Under the pieces are notes generated by a model, which was not told where the DNA came from, did no database searches, and saw nothing but the letters and a program-made list of their open reading frames with translations. Both the position numbers and the translations under genes were made by a program. Positions 1 to 7,287 of a stretch of DNA of 34,001 nt are shown piece by piece. Each line of letters begins with the position of its first letter. The first letter of the stretch is position 1. Source of the DNA: Deltaproteobacteria bacterium (GTDB lineage Bacteria; Desulfobacterota; DSM-4660; Desulfatiglandales; Desulfatiglandaceae); contig JAOZOW010000023.1 of NCBI GenBank assembly GCA_029933075.1, positions 1 to 34,001 on the forward strand, written 5' to 3'.

Positions 1-58
1 ATAAATTATAGAATCGGCACCCTCCCCTGTCAACGGGCGGAGAGAGCGCATGAAATGC

Positions 59-87
59 TTGACTCCCCGCCAAGTCTTTGATAGGAT
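59..87 (+). promoter_or_regulatory. candidate sigma-70 promoter for the glycosyltransferase pair
   Basis: TTGACT at 59-64 and TAGGAT at 82-87 are separated by 17 bases. The -35 matches the consensus at 5 of 6 positions and the -10 at 4 of 6. The site lies upstream of the preferred start at 164, inside a possible N-terminal extension of the reading frame. Judged by eye only. Confidence 0.3.
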
Positions 88-163
88 CTTTTCTCTTGTA
101 AAAACAGCATGTTATAAGGATAAAGTTCTACGAAGGACCCGAAACCCGAAGGAGGAAGCGGAG

Positions 164-1465
164 ATGAGCATCCATGGTTATACAAAATTTCGTAGCGTCG
201 GATTCATTTCCACCAGAATTGCGGGGACAGATGGCGTCTCTTTGGAAATTGACAAATGGGCCACAGTGCTTGAAAGAAATCGTTTCGAGTGTTTCTATTT
301 CTCGGGGGAAAACGATCGCAAACCGGACAAATGCACGCTCATTGAAGAAGCCCATTTCATGCACCCCGAAGTTCTTGAAATCACCAAAGCCTGCTTTGGA
401 CAGCGGAACCGGCCCAGGGAAATCACAAAGAAGATTCATCGACTTCGGGAACACCTGAAACGAGAAATTTACAAATTTGTCCACCGCTTCGACATCGACT
501 TGATCATAGCGGAAAATGTGTTAGCCATCCCCCTGAACATTCCGTTAGCCCTGGCACTGGTCGAATTCATTGCGGAAAACGGGTTCCCCACGATCGCTCA
601 TCACCACGATTTTGCCTGGGAAAGGGACCGGTTTCTGGTAAACGGCGTGGAAGACTACCTCGGCTTTGCATTCCCTCCCCGCCAGCCTACTGTTCAGCAT
701 GTGGTGATCAACTCCATTGCGAGCCAGCAGCTGAGCTACAGAAAAGGGGTATCCAATACCATCATTCCCAACGTATATGACTTTGCTTCTCCCCCCGGAC
801 CGATGGTCAACTGCAGTGAAGAGCTTCGCGTAGAGATCGGCCTTGGAGAGGAGGAACTGTTCATCCTCCAGCCAACCAGGGTAGTCCCCCGCAAATGGAT
901 TGAGAGAAGCCTGGAAATCGTCAGCATGATGCACCTGGAAAATCCCTCCCTGATCATATCTCATTCGGCAGAGGATGAGGGAGATATTTACAACCGGCGC
1001 ATTTGGGAATATGCTCGGAGGCTCGGAATCAACCTGATCTCCATCGAACATTTAGTGGGGAATCAAAAAGGCGAACAGCAGAACGGTCCACATAAGTTCT
1101 CTATCGGCGACGTATATCAATGTGCTGATCTCATCACTTATCCTTCAGGATATGAGGGTTTTGGAAACGCCTTCCTTGAGGCAATTTATTACCGTAAGCC
1201 CATTGTGGTTAACCGCTATTCCATTTACATAGCCGATATCGAACCAAAGGGATTCGATGTGATTACCATAGAGGGTTTTGTGACCGAGGAGACCATAGCA
1301 AAAATCAATGAAGTGCTTGAAAACGAAGAACGCAGAGAAAGGATGGTGGAAACCAATTATCGATTGGGCACACGTTACTTCTCATACGAAGTCTTAGAGC
1401 GCTCGCTCCTGAACCTCGTGGATATGCTGGAAATCCAATGTGAGGGTCGTCACCGTGAGGTTTAA
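164..1465 (+). CDS. glycosyltransferase, GT-B fold, family 4-like (first of a tandem pair)
   Basis: Predicted cytoplasmic glycosyltransferase of 433 residues that would move a sugar from an activated nucleotide donor to an unknown acceptor. The N-terminal half opens with a Rossmann-like strand and a glycine-containing loop (GFISTRIAGTDGVSLE). It also has a histidine-rich AHHHDFAWERDR segment. The C-terminal half carries the donor-site motif EGFGNAFLEA, which has the glutamate spacing usual in GT4 enzymes. I chose ATG 164 because GGAGG at 151-155 lies 8 bases upstream and homologous folds begin here. The frame stays open to ATG 50, which has a weaker GGAG site and would add 38 residues. The stop overlaps the start region of the next gene, so the two are probably translated together. 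The AHHHDF-type segment recalls glycosyltransferases of compatible-solute glucosylglycerate pathways, but that is a weak impression and the substrate is unknown. Confidence 0.85.
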   Translation: MSIHGYTKFRSVGFISTRIAGTDGVSLEIDKWATVLERNRFECFYFSGENDRKPDKCTLIEEAHFMHPEVLEITKACFGQRNRPREITKKIHRLREHLKREIYKFVHRFDIDLIIAENVLAIPLNIPLALALVEFIAENGFPTIAHHHDFAWERDRFLVNGVEDYLGFAFPPRQPTVQHVVINSIASQQLSYRKGVSNTIIPNVYDFASPPGPMVNCSEELRVEIGLGEEELFILQPTRVVPRKWIERSLEIVSMMHLENPSLIISHSAEDEGDIYNRRIWEYARRLGINLISIEHLVGNQKGEQQNGPHKFSIGDVYQCADLITYPSGYEGFGNAFLEAIYYRKPIVVNRYSIYIADIEPKGFDVITIEGFVTEETIAKINEVLENEERRERMVETNYRLGTRYFSYEVLERSLLNLVDMLEIQCEGRHREV

Positions 1466-2708
1466 TATTGCCTTGATTCATTACTCCTGCCCTCCGGTGG
1501 TAGGCGGGGTGGAGGAGATTATCCGCCAGCAGGCCTTGCTTTTCAAACGATACGGCCACAATGTCAAAGTAATCGTAGGAACGGGGGCCAGATTCTCTGA
1601 TGCCTGTGAGGTGGAAATCAATCCCCTGCTCGGGTCCAGGAACAGGCAAGTCCTCAACGCCCACCAACAGGGTCTTGGGGGCAACACGGAAAAACTTGAG
1701 ACCCTTATCAAGAAGATACTCAGGTACCTTACGGACTCCTTGGAAGGTTTTGATCTGCTGATAGCCCATAACGTTCTTACCATGCCCTATAATCTCCCAC
1801 TTACCGCTGCCCTACACCGAATCGGCCAGGAGGACCGCATCCCCGTCATAAGCTGGAACCACGACTCACCTTACTTCTACCCCGATTATCCCCAACACCT
1901 GGATCGCTTTCCCTGGAGCATCCTCAAAAGGGCGTACGCCGGGATCTGCTATGTGGCCATTTCCCGGAGCCGAAAGGACATGTTCATGGGGCTCTATGGT
2001 ACAAGGGGGCGTATCACGGTAATTCCTAACGGCATCGATCCCATTCAGTTCTTCCGGCTGGATTCCACCACGGTCAGACTTATCCAGGAACAGCGACTCT
2101 TTGAAACCGAGTTCCTCATGGTGCAACCTTCCCGACTCCATCCCAGAAAAAACATGGAGCTCTCAATCCGAGTCACAAGGGCCCTCCAGGACCTCGGGGT
2201 CAGGGCACGGCTCCTTATCACCGGGGCTCATGATCCCCACGAGCCAAAAACCATGGCCTATTACCGCAAATTGAAGCGGTTGAGTCGAGAACTTGGTATA
2301 GAAAAGGATGTCATCATAATCGCCGAGTACGTGTTCAGGAGCGGGGAGAGCCTCTCAGCGGATCGGATTATCATGCGCGATCTCTATCTAATCGCGGACA
2401 TCCTTTTTTTGCCCAGTCTTCAGGAAGGATTCGGGATTCCGCTACTGGAATCCGGCATGATAAAGCTTCCGGTGGTATGTTCCAATATTCCACCGTTTGC
2501 GGAAGTGGGAGGTGAAAATGTCTGTCTGTTTGATCTAACCGAAACACCTGAGGAAATCGCCAGAAAGATCCTGGCTTATGCCGGATCGCTCCAGCCCCGT
2601 CAGATGTTCAGAGAGGTGATCCGTAATTATGCGTGGGACAATATCTATCGGGACAAGCTCCTGCCCCTGTTGTGCAGGGTGACGGGCCGAACGCAAGAGC
2701 CAGAGTAG
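1455..2708 (+). CDS. glycosyltransferase, GT-B fold, family 4 (second of a tandem pair)
   Basis: Predicted retaining glycosyltransferase of 417 residues. The start has the classical GGVE loop (HYSCPPVVGGVEEIIRQ), the middle has VIPNGIDP and QPSRLHPRKN, and the donor-site motif is EGFGIPLLESG. It resembles the upstream enzyme at matching places: LLIAHNVLTMPYNLPL against LIIAENVLAIPLNIPL, and WNHDSPYFYPDY against HHHDFAWERDRF. The pair therefore looks like an old duplication. I preferred GTG 1455, which has GAGGG 8 bases upstream; GTG 1440 in the same frame would add 5 residues. It overlaps the previous gene by 11 bases and ends 21 bases before the convergent inositol-phosphate synthase. Acceptor and product are unknown. 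Confidence 0.85.
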   Translation: MRFNIALIHYSCPPVVGGVEEIIRQQALLFKRYGHNVKVIVGTGARFSDACEVEINPLLGSRNRQVLNAHQQGLGGNTEKLETLIKKILRYLTDSLEGFDLLIAHNVLTMPYNLPLTAALHRIGQEDRIPVISWNHDSPYFYPDYPQHLDRFPWSILKRAYAGICYVAISRSRKDMFMGLYGTRGRITVIPNGIDPIQFFRLDSTTVRLIQEQRLFETEFLMVQPSRLHPRKNMELSIRVTRALQDLGVRARLLITGAHDPHEPKTMAYYRKLKRLSRELGIEKDVIIIAEYVFRSGESLSADRIIMRDLYLIADILFLPSLQEGFGIPLLESGMIKLPVVCSNIPPFAEVGGENVCLFDLTETPEEIARKILAYAGSLQPRQMFREVIRNYAWDNIYRDKLLPLLCRVTGRTQEPE

Positions 2709-2729
2709 GATTGTTTCGTAATAGGCTAT

Positions 2730-3836
2730 TCATTGATCTCTGGTGCCCGCGATAAATTCCTCGGTCATGCGGTGGGCCTCCGTATCGGTAAACTGCATGG
2801 GAGGATGCTTCATAAAATAGGCCGAAGGGGAGTAGAGAATCCCGCCCACTTTGCGATCCAGGGCAAGTTTGCAGCAGCGGATGGCATCGATGACCACCCC
2901 CCCTGAATTGGGAGAGTCCTCCACTGACAGACGCAGTTCCAAATCCATGGGGATATCACCAAAAAGCTTGCCTTCCATCCGAATAAAACAGATCTTGTTG
3001 TCCTTCTGCCATGCTACCCAGTCGCTGGGGCCTATGTGGATATTTTCCTCCTCCAACCGGTTCCCTTCGAGCTGAGACTGGACCGCCTCTGTCTTGGACT
3101 CCTTCTTCGACGCCAGACGAGTCCTGTCGAGCATATTCAGGAAGTCGGTATTACCCCCGGTGTTTAATTGATAGGTCCGTTCTAACTTTACCCCGCGGTT
3201 CCTGAAAAGGCGGGTCAGGACCCTGTGCACAATGGTAGCCCCCAGCTGGGACTTGATATCATCCCCGATTATTGGAAGCCCCTTCTCATCAAAGCGTTTT
3301 CCCCAATCCGGGTCGCTTGCAATGAAAACCGGCATATTATTGATAAATCCTATACCGGCATTCAAAGCGCATTCTGCGTAAAATCTTGCCGCCCTCTCAG
3401 ATCCCACCGGGAGATAGTTCAAGAGCATATGAGCGCCCGAGTCCTTCAAGACATTGACGACCTCCTCCTCGGTCGGCTCCGGGTAGTCGGAAAGCAGAAA
3501 GGTATATTTCTCATCGTAGTGCTTCATGTGTTCGGCAAAGCCGTCCAGAACCCGTCCCATTCTCACAACCACACCCTTTTTAGGGACATCCTTGCAAATG
3601 GTCTTAGTGCAATTGGGGGGCTCGTAAATGGCCTCAGAGACATCCCTGCCCACCTTTCTACTGTCAATGTCAAATGCCGCTACCACATCAATGTCGCCGG
3701 GGGTGTAACCCCCGATCTCCCAATGCATGAAACCGATAGCGTCCTCCCGCCCATTGTTCCTGTAATACTCGATTCCCTGAATGAGAGCGCTCGCGCAGTT
3801 TCCGATGCCAACAATCGCAATCTTGATCCTATCCAT
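2730..3836 (-). CDS. ino1: myo-inositol-1-phosphate synthase
   Basis: Converts glucose 6-phosphate to 1D-myo-inositol 3-phosphate with a bound NAD, the committed step of inositol synthesis. The protein has 368 residues, the size of the short prokaryotic (actinobacterial and archaeal) enzymes rather than the roughly 530-residue eukaryotic form. The NAD-binding loop IVGIGNCASALIQG lies at residues 8-21. Family segments follow, including LLNYLPVGSERAARFYAE, GDDIKSQLGATIVHR and QLNTGGNTDFLNM. ATG 3836 is preferred because AAGGAGG lies 9 bases upstream; the frame extends 9 residues further. It is convergent with the glycosyltransferases and lies 38 bases behind the transposase gene on the same strand, with no clear promoter of its own seen. 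Inositol synthesis beside two glycosyltransferases hints at an inositol-containing glycoside or phosphodiester, which is inference. Confidence 0.92.
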   Translation of the reverse strand: MDRIKIAIVGIGNCASALIQGIEYYRNNGREDAIGFMHWEIGGYTPGDIDVVAAFDIDSRKVGRDVSEAIYEPPNCTKTICKDVPKKGVVVRMGRVLDGFAEHMKHYDEKYTFLLSDYPEPTEEEVVNVLKDSGAHMLLNYLPVGSERAARFYAECALNAGIGFINNMPVFIASDPDWGKRFDEKGLPIIGDDIKSQLGATIVHRVLTRLFRNRGVKLERTYQLNTGGNTDFLNMLDRTRLASKKESKTEAVQSQLEGNRLEEENIHIGPSDWVAWQKDNKICFIRMEGKLFGDIPMDLELRLSVEDSPNSGGVVIDAIRCCKLALDRKVGGILYSPSAYFMKHPPMQFTDTEAHRMTEEFIAGTRDQ

Positions 3837-3874
3837 AAAAAAGTGCCTCCTTTCGCTCTCCAAAGGGAGCAGAA

Positions 3875-4855
3875 TCAGGTCTTTCGCGGGCTCCTGATGA
3901 CTCGCGACCTGATCCTTTCAACACGTCTGCGCAGCTTCCGATCAACTTTTATCTGGTTCTTGGTCCGCTCTATCACACTGCTTGCGGAGCTGTGCCTGCT
4001 CAAATGAAACTCTCTGCATATTTCATCCAAATTCGCCCCTCTCAAGGTCCTGACGAGGTAGATGGCCACATTCCTGGGTTCATTGAATACCCCCCTCTTG
4101 GATCTGGTGAGATCTTCCTTATTGACCCGGTAGGCCTTGGCCACCACCTCTCTGATCCTCTCTATGTCAGGGGCCAGCGTCTTCGACTCCGGAACCTCCC
4201 TGTGGAGCTTCTGCTGAAAAAATCTATCTTTCACCCATCGCACAAAGCTCTCGCTTCCCAGCAAGAAAGGCATCTTTTTCCTTTCCAAGAGCCGATCAAC
4301 CTCTTCGGAGTCCTCCCCTAAGATGAATTCCCGATAGGCCTTCTGCCACTGCCTTCTGTTTCTGGTGAGCATTGAGAGAATGCCATCCTTGTAAAGCCAA
4401 TCCCATTTCTTAGAATCAGACAGATATCCCTTGTGGCTGCTCCAGTCGTACGCATCTAGTTTATCCACCAGGCCCAGCTTCAGCGGCCTTTTGTGAATAT
4501 ATTTCACAAGGTGCAGCAGATAGAAGCTTGCGTCAACAAGGATGGACTTGTACCTTCCCCGAAACAATTGGCCTTCGCAATGGTGCGATCGGTTGAACCT
4601 CTGAGTATAAACCCCATTGAGGTGCCGCATGCATCTGGCAATATTGGCATTTGGGGTCTGGATCAAAAGGTGATACTGATTGGGCATTAGGCAATAGGCG
4701 CCTACCTTTATATTCCAGATCTCTATGCATTCCTGGATCAGCCGGATAAAGGTATAGTAGTCCTCTCTGTCCGAAAATATCTCCTCGGAACGCCTCCCCC
4801 TGTTCATAACGTGGTACCAGGCGCCTGGGTATTCGATTCTAAGAGGTCTCGACAT
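3875..4855 (-). CDS. REP-associated tyrosine transposase (Y1/HUH family) with DnaA-like HTH tail
   Basis: 326 residues. The N-terminal Y1_Tnp domain begins with the typical SRPLRIEYPGAWYHVMNRG, and the conserved YIHKRP segment carries the likely catalytic tyrosine Y119. The metal-binding site reads MPNQYHLLI at 57-65, so the first histidine of the usual H-x-H is glutamine (Q60) and only H62 remains. The tail (about 225-315) resembles the DnaA domain IV helix-turn-helix (PRNVAIYLVRTLRGANLDEIC). Family enzymes nick and join single-stranded DNA at palindromic REP-type sequences and are usually single-copy, domesticated genes rather than true insertion sequences. No IS ends were found. A GTCAA...TTGAC inverted repeat lies 30 bases upstream. 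Loss of the first histidine may weaken or abolish catalysis. Confidence 0.88.
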   Translation of the reverse strand: MSRPLRIEYPGAWYHVMNRGRRSEEIFSDREDYYTFIRLIQECIEIWNIKVGAYCLMPNQYHLLIQTPNANIARCMRHLNGVYTQRFNRSHHCEGQLFRGRYKSILVDASFYLLHLVKYIHKRPLKLGLVDKLDAYDWSSHKGYLSDSKKWDWLYKDGILSMLTRNRRQWQKAYREFILGEDSEEVDRLLERKKMPFLLGSESFVRWVKDRFFQQKLHREVPESKTLAPDIERIREVVAKAYRVNKEDLTRSKRGVFNEPRNVAIYLVRTLRGANLDEICREFHLSRHSSASSVIERTKNQIKVDRKLRRRVERIRSRVIRSPRKT

Positions 4856-4885
4856 GCGGTTTTCATATCAGAAGCAGTAAAAAGA

Positions 4886-4903
4886 GTCAAACGTAGACTT
4901 GAC
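4886..4903. repeat. inverted repeat upstream of the transposase gene
   Basis: GTCAA at 4886-4890 and TTGAC at 4899-4903 form a 5-bp inverted repeat with an 8-base spacer, followed by CCCC. Transposases of this family are usually associated with such palindromic motifs. On the minus strand TTGACT (4885-4890), 17 bases, TATGAA (4862-4867) also reads as a possible promoter. It would start transcription almost at the ATG, and no ribosome-binding site is visible there, so the transcript might be nearly leaderless. Confidence 0.4.
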
Positions 4904-5015
4904 CCCTTTAAGGCGCCATTTTTCTGACACCATAGCACAACAAGCATGGTGCTTACACCCTGCTCTATTCTGCAATAAACTGAAATCACTATGAGATACT
5001 TCCCATAAATTCCAC

Positions 5016-5031
5016 TGGCACAAAAGATGCA
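5016..5031 (+). promoter_or_regulatory. candidate sigma-54 promoter for the response regulator
   Basis: TGGCACAAAAGATGCA has GG at 5017-5018 and GC at 5029-5030, exactly 10 bases apart. The -24 element is the perfect TGGCAC; the -12 reads ATGCA rather than TTGCA. Predicted start of transcription is near 5042, about 30 bases before the longer start codon of the response regulator. If real, this small regulator would belong to the same sigma-54 regulon as the flagellar blocks. Confidence 0.5.
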
Positions 5032-5072
5032 GAAAATTTTTATTACTTCTGTTAGAATATGGAGGCTGCCTT

Positions 5073-5513
5073 ATGACAGGTTCAATGGTGGCGATCACGG
5101 AATCGCAGGACAGGGGCAGATCCACCCGGAAAAGGGAGCGTGATATGAAAAAGATCCTGGTCATCGATGACGATGAACAGATCAGGCATATTCTCCGGCG
5201 TTTCTTGGAACGAGCCGGGTACGAGGTCCTTGAAGCCTCAAATGGCCAGGAAGGAATGGCGCTCTATCGAAAAGAAGGACCGGAGCTGGTCATTACCGAC
5301 ATTATCATGCCCAAAAAAGAAGGCATGGAAACCATTATGGATATGAAAGGTGAATTCCCCAAAGCCAAAATTATCGCCATTTCCGGCGGGGGAATGGCTG
5401 CGCCCGATACCTATCTCGAGATCGCTACGCGGTTTGGAGCCCAACGAGTGTTCAGCAAGCCTTTCGAGCTAAAAGAGCTGCTAAATGCCGTCCGGGAGAT
5501 GCTGGAGAAATAG
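5073..5513 (+). CDS. single-domain response regulator (receiver only)
   Basis: CheY-like phosphoreceiver with no output domain. Counted from the inner start (ATG 5145, 122 residues), the acidic cluster is D8-D10, the phosphoacceptor is D52 in LVITDIIMP, the switch residue is S80 followed by GGG, and the conserved lysine is K105 in FSKPFE. Two starts are plausible. ATG 5073 has GGAGG 7 bases upstream and adds a basic, serine- and arginine-containing 24-residue leader. ATG 5145 has AAGGGAG upstream and gives the normal family N-terminus. No histidine kinase is adjacent. It is convergent with fliW and sits behind a sigma-54-like promoter, so a role in motility or in signalling to an NtrC-type activator is possible but not shown. 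Confidence 0.88.
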   Translation: MTGSMVAITESQDRGRSTRKRERDMKKILVIDDDEQIRHILRRFLERAGYEVLEASNGQEGMALYRKEGPELVITDIIMPKKEGMETIMDMKGEFPKAKIIAISGGGMAAPDTYLEIATRFGAQRVFSKPFELKELLNAVREMLEK

Positions 5514-5591
5514 GCGGGCCAAGGGACTCTTTTCTATAATCTTCATTGCCTCCCAAACAGCCTCCAGTTACGAAAATTCGATTGACTGGGC

Positions 5592-6035
5592 TTAGTCTCT
5601 TTCCAAGAGCGGATGCCGGTGGGAATAAGAGCTCTCAGGCAGGACAACCTGAACGGCCTGGCGGGCACGCATATTGATCAAAACGGGGCCAACGAGGTTT
5701 GCTGTCATCTTTTCTGGAGCTCCCTTGGGAATATTCACCACAACGTAGAGTTCCACATGATCTTCTTTTCCTTCCTGTATCCATGACATCTCCTCTAAAA
5801 CAGACTCCACATCCACACTGTAGTCAGGCTTGAACAGGAGAGGGTTTGTGATGACAAATGCAAGGGGCGGATCATCAATCGACTGATACCACAAGAACGG
5901 GGAGTTCTCCCTGTGCTCAAGGATCACATAGCGCTTTTGCTCTGGAAACCCGAGCATGCCGTAAGGCATCTGGATCACCTGTTCATTGCTCAAGGTGAGA
6001 GTCCCGAATCTCGTTGTTTCAACTTTCAGTCCCAT
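5592..6035 (-). CDS. fliW: flagellar assembly factor FliW
   Basis: Small cytoplasmic protein (147 residues) that in studied bacteria binds CsrA and flagellin in turn. When flagellin is exported, FliW is released, binds CsrA and relieves repression of flagellin translation. Recognised by the N-terminal core ([34 protein letters not shown]), the central [14 protein letters not shown] and the C-terminal [19 protein letters not shown]. It overlaps the 3' end of csrA by 17 bases in another frame, so translation of the two partners is probably coupled. It is the last gene of the leftward flagellar run; no convincing terminator hairpin was seen between it and the convergent response regulator. Confidence 0.95.
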   Translation of the reverse strand: MGLKVETTRFGTLTLSNEQVIQMPYGMLGFPEQKRYVILEHRENSPFLWYQSIDDPPLAFVITNPLLFKPDYSVDVESVLEEMSWIQEGKEDHVELYVVVNIPKGAPEKMTANLVGPVLINMRARQAVQVVLPESSYSHRHPLLERD

Positions 6036-6276
6036 GGTCCCCCGAAGCTACCGACGCCAGGAGTGATGCCGCCTCTGAGAGATCGGCCTCGCCTATACCA
6101 CATGAGCTGAGGTTCTCATGTCTTATTCTCTCATAAATCTCCTCACGGTGGATGCTGACATGCCTGGGGGCCTCAATCCCCAGCTTTACCTGGCCTCCCT
6201 TTATCTCAAGGAGTGTTACGGTAATATCGTCCCCGATTGTAATACGTTCGCCCAACTTCCTTGTCAGGATCAGCAT
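6019..6276 (-). CDS. csrA: carbon storage regulator CsrA, translational regulator
   Basis: RNA-binding dimer that represses or stabilises mRNAs carrying GGA motifs, in flagellated bacteria notably flagellin mRNA. The N-terminal [18 protein letters not shown] and the middle [23 protein letters not shown] are the classical core. At 85 residues it is longer than the roughly 61-residue enterobacterial protein. The C-terminal extension after the core (about residues 57-85, with many Ala, Ser and Glu) resembles the longer tails of CsrA proteins from FliW-containing bacteria. It lies 115 bases after flgL with no promoter recognised there, so it probably depends on flgL read-through. Confidence 0.96.
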   Translation of the reverse strand: MLILTRKLGERITIGDDITVTLLEIKGGQVKLGIEAPRHVSIHREEIYERIRHENLSSCGIGEADLSEAASLLASVASGDHGTES

Positions 6277-6391
6277 GGCCTATCCCTGGCTTTCTTTGTA
6301 AGATTTAAGTGCCCTCAACCCAATAAAATGCCTGTGTCATCGAACTCTGATCAAACCCCGCGATATTGGTCACAGGAACGGGATACGAAAA

Positions 6392-7255
6392 TCACAAATA
6401 ATCCATGAGGCTAAGGGTCATAATTTTGGATGAAGAGGTCAAGGCAGCCTGATATGCAAGCTCTATTGATTTCAGCTCCACAATGGCCTCTGCAATATCC
6501 GCATCTTCCAACACTGACAGTCTCTCCCTGTTTCCAAGTTTCAGATCTTCCAAAATTCTCCCCTTGATCTCCATCCTCGCCCTCCTGGACCCTACCTCCG
6601 AAATTCTTCTGGTGACGGCCTGGAACTGCTCATCCAGATCGCCCAAGGCAGAGCCTATCCCATCCACGTCATTGGTTTCAAGGGCGCTCTTAAGATCGTT
6701 CAAAGCAGTGAAAATATCGCTGAAAATAGGCTCACCATCCTGGCCTATCTCTATTGTGGCATCCCTTCCAATCTTGATAGAAAAGGAGGTGTTATTTCCA
6801 CGGTAGGTGCCATCCTGCTCAAAAGGGGCCTCCTCTGTCCTGCTTCCAGAAAAGATATAGCGGCCGGCCACCTCGGTATTGGCCAGTGATATTACCTCTT
6901 CAAGCATGTTCTGAACCGTCAGGGCTGCGGAAGCACGCTGTCCGGGACCTGTGGTGCCGCTGGCCATCTGGACGCATAGGGCCTTGGCATTGGAAAGGAT
7001 CGTCTGCACCTCGGTAAGGGAGCTCTCTGCAGCACTGAGCCATGACTCGCCAAGGGAAATATTGCGCCCTGTCTGTTCGAGGCCGGAAAGCGCGGACCTG
7101 ATATGAAGTGACTGGACAAGACCCACCGGATCATCGGAGAGCTCCGTGATGCGTTTCCCGGAGGATATCACCTTATTGGCCCTGCTCATCTCGTCCGTTA
7201 TCTGGGAGAGATTGTACTTCACCATTTCATATATGCTCTTATTAGCCACTCTCAT
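6392..7255 (-). CDS. flgL: flagellar hook-filament junction protein FlgL (HAP3)
   Basis: Exported structural protein that joins the hook-side FlgK ring to the flagellin filament. It has 287 residues with flagellin-like coiled-coil ends. The N-terminus reads MRVANKSIYEMVKYNLSQI with the family SSGKRITELSDDPVG. The C-terminus contains VLEDADIAEAIVELKSIELAYQAAL, and LSLMDYL is the end motif. The short middle (FSGSRTEEAPFEQDGTYRG) is the typical FlgL D2 region. It follows flgK after 32 bases in the same transcription unit. Confidence 0.96.
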   Translation of the reverse strand: MRVANKSIYEMVKYNLSQITDEMSRANKVISSGKRITELSDDPVGLVQSLHIRSALSGLEQTGRNISLGESWLSAAESSLTEVQTILSNAKALCVQMASGTTGPGQRASAALTVQNMLEEVISLANTEVAGRYIFSGSRTEEAPFEQDGTYRGNNTSFSIKIGRDATIEIGQDGEPIFSDIFTALNDLKSALETNDVDGIGSALGDLDEQFQAVTRRISEVGSRRARMEIKGRILEDLKLGNRERLSVLEDADIAEAIVELKSIELAYQAALTSSSKIMTLSLMDYL

Positions 7256-7287
7256 ACCCGGGCCGCTCCTTCCAGATCAGGATTGTT

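Noticed and set aside
3225-4007. 260-codon plus-strand frame across the inositol-phosphate synthase and transposase genes
   Set aside because: It is antisense to two clear genes and shows no domain or suitable ribosome-binding site.
3875-4903. complete insertion sequence around the transposase gene
   Set aside because: No terminal inverted repeats or target duplications were found. The DnaA-like tail and single-gene setting fit a REP-associated transposase instead.
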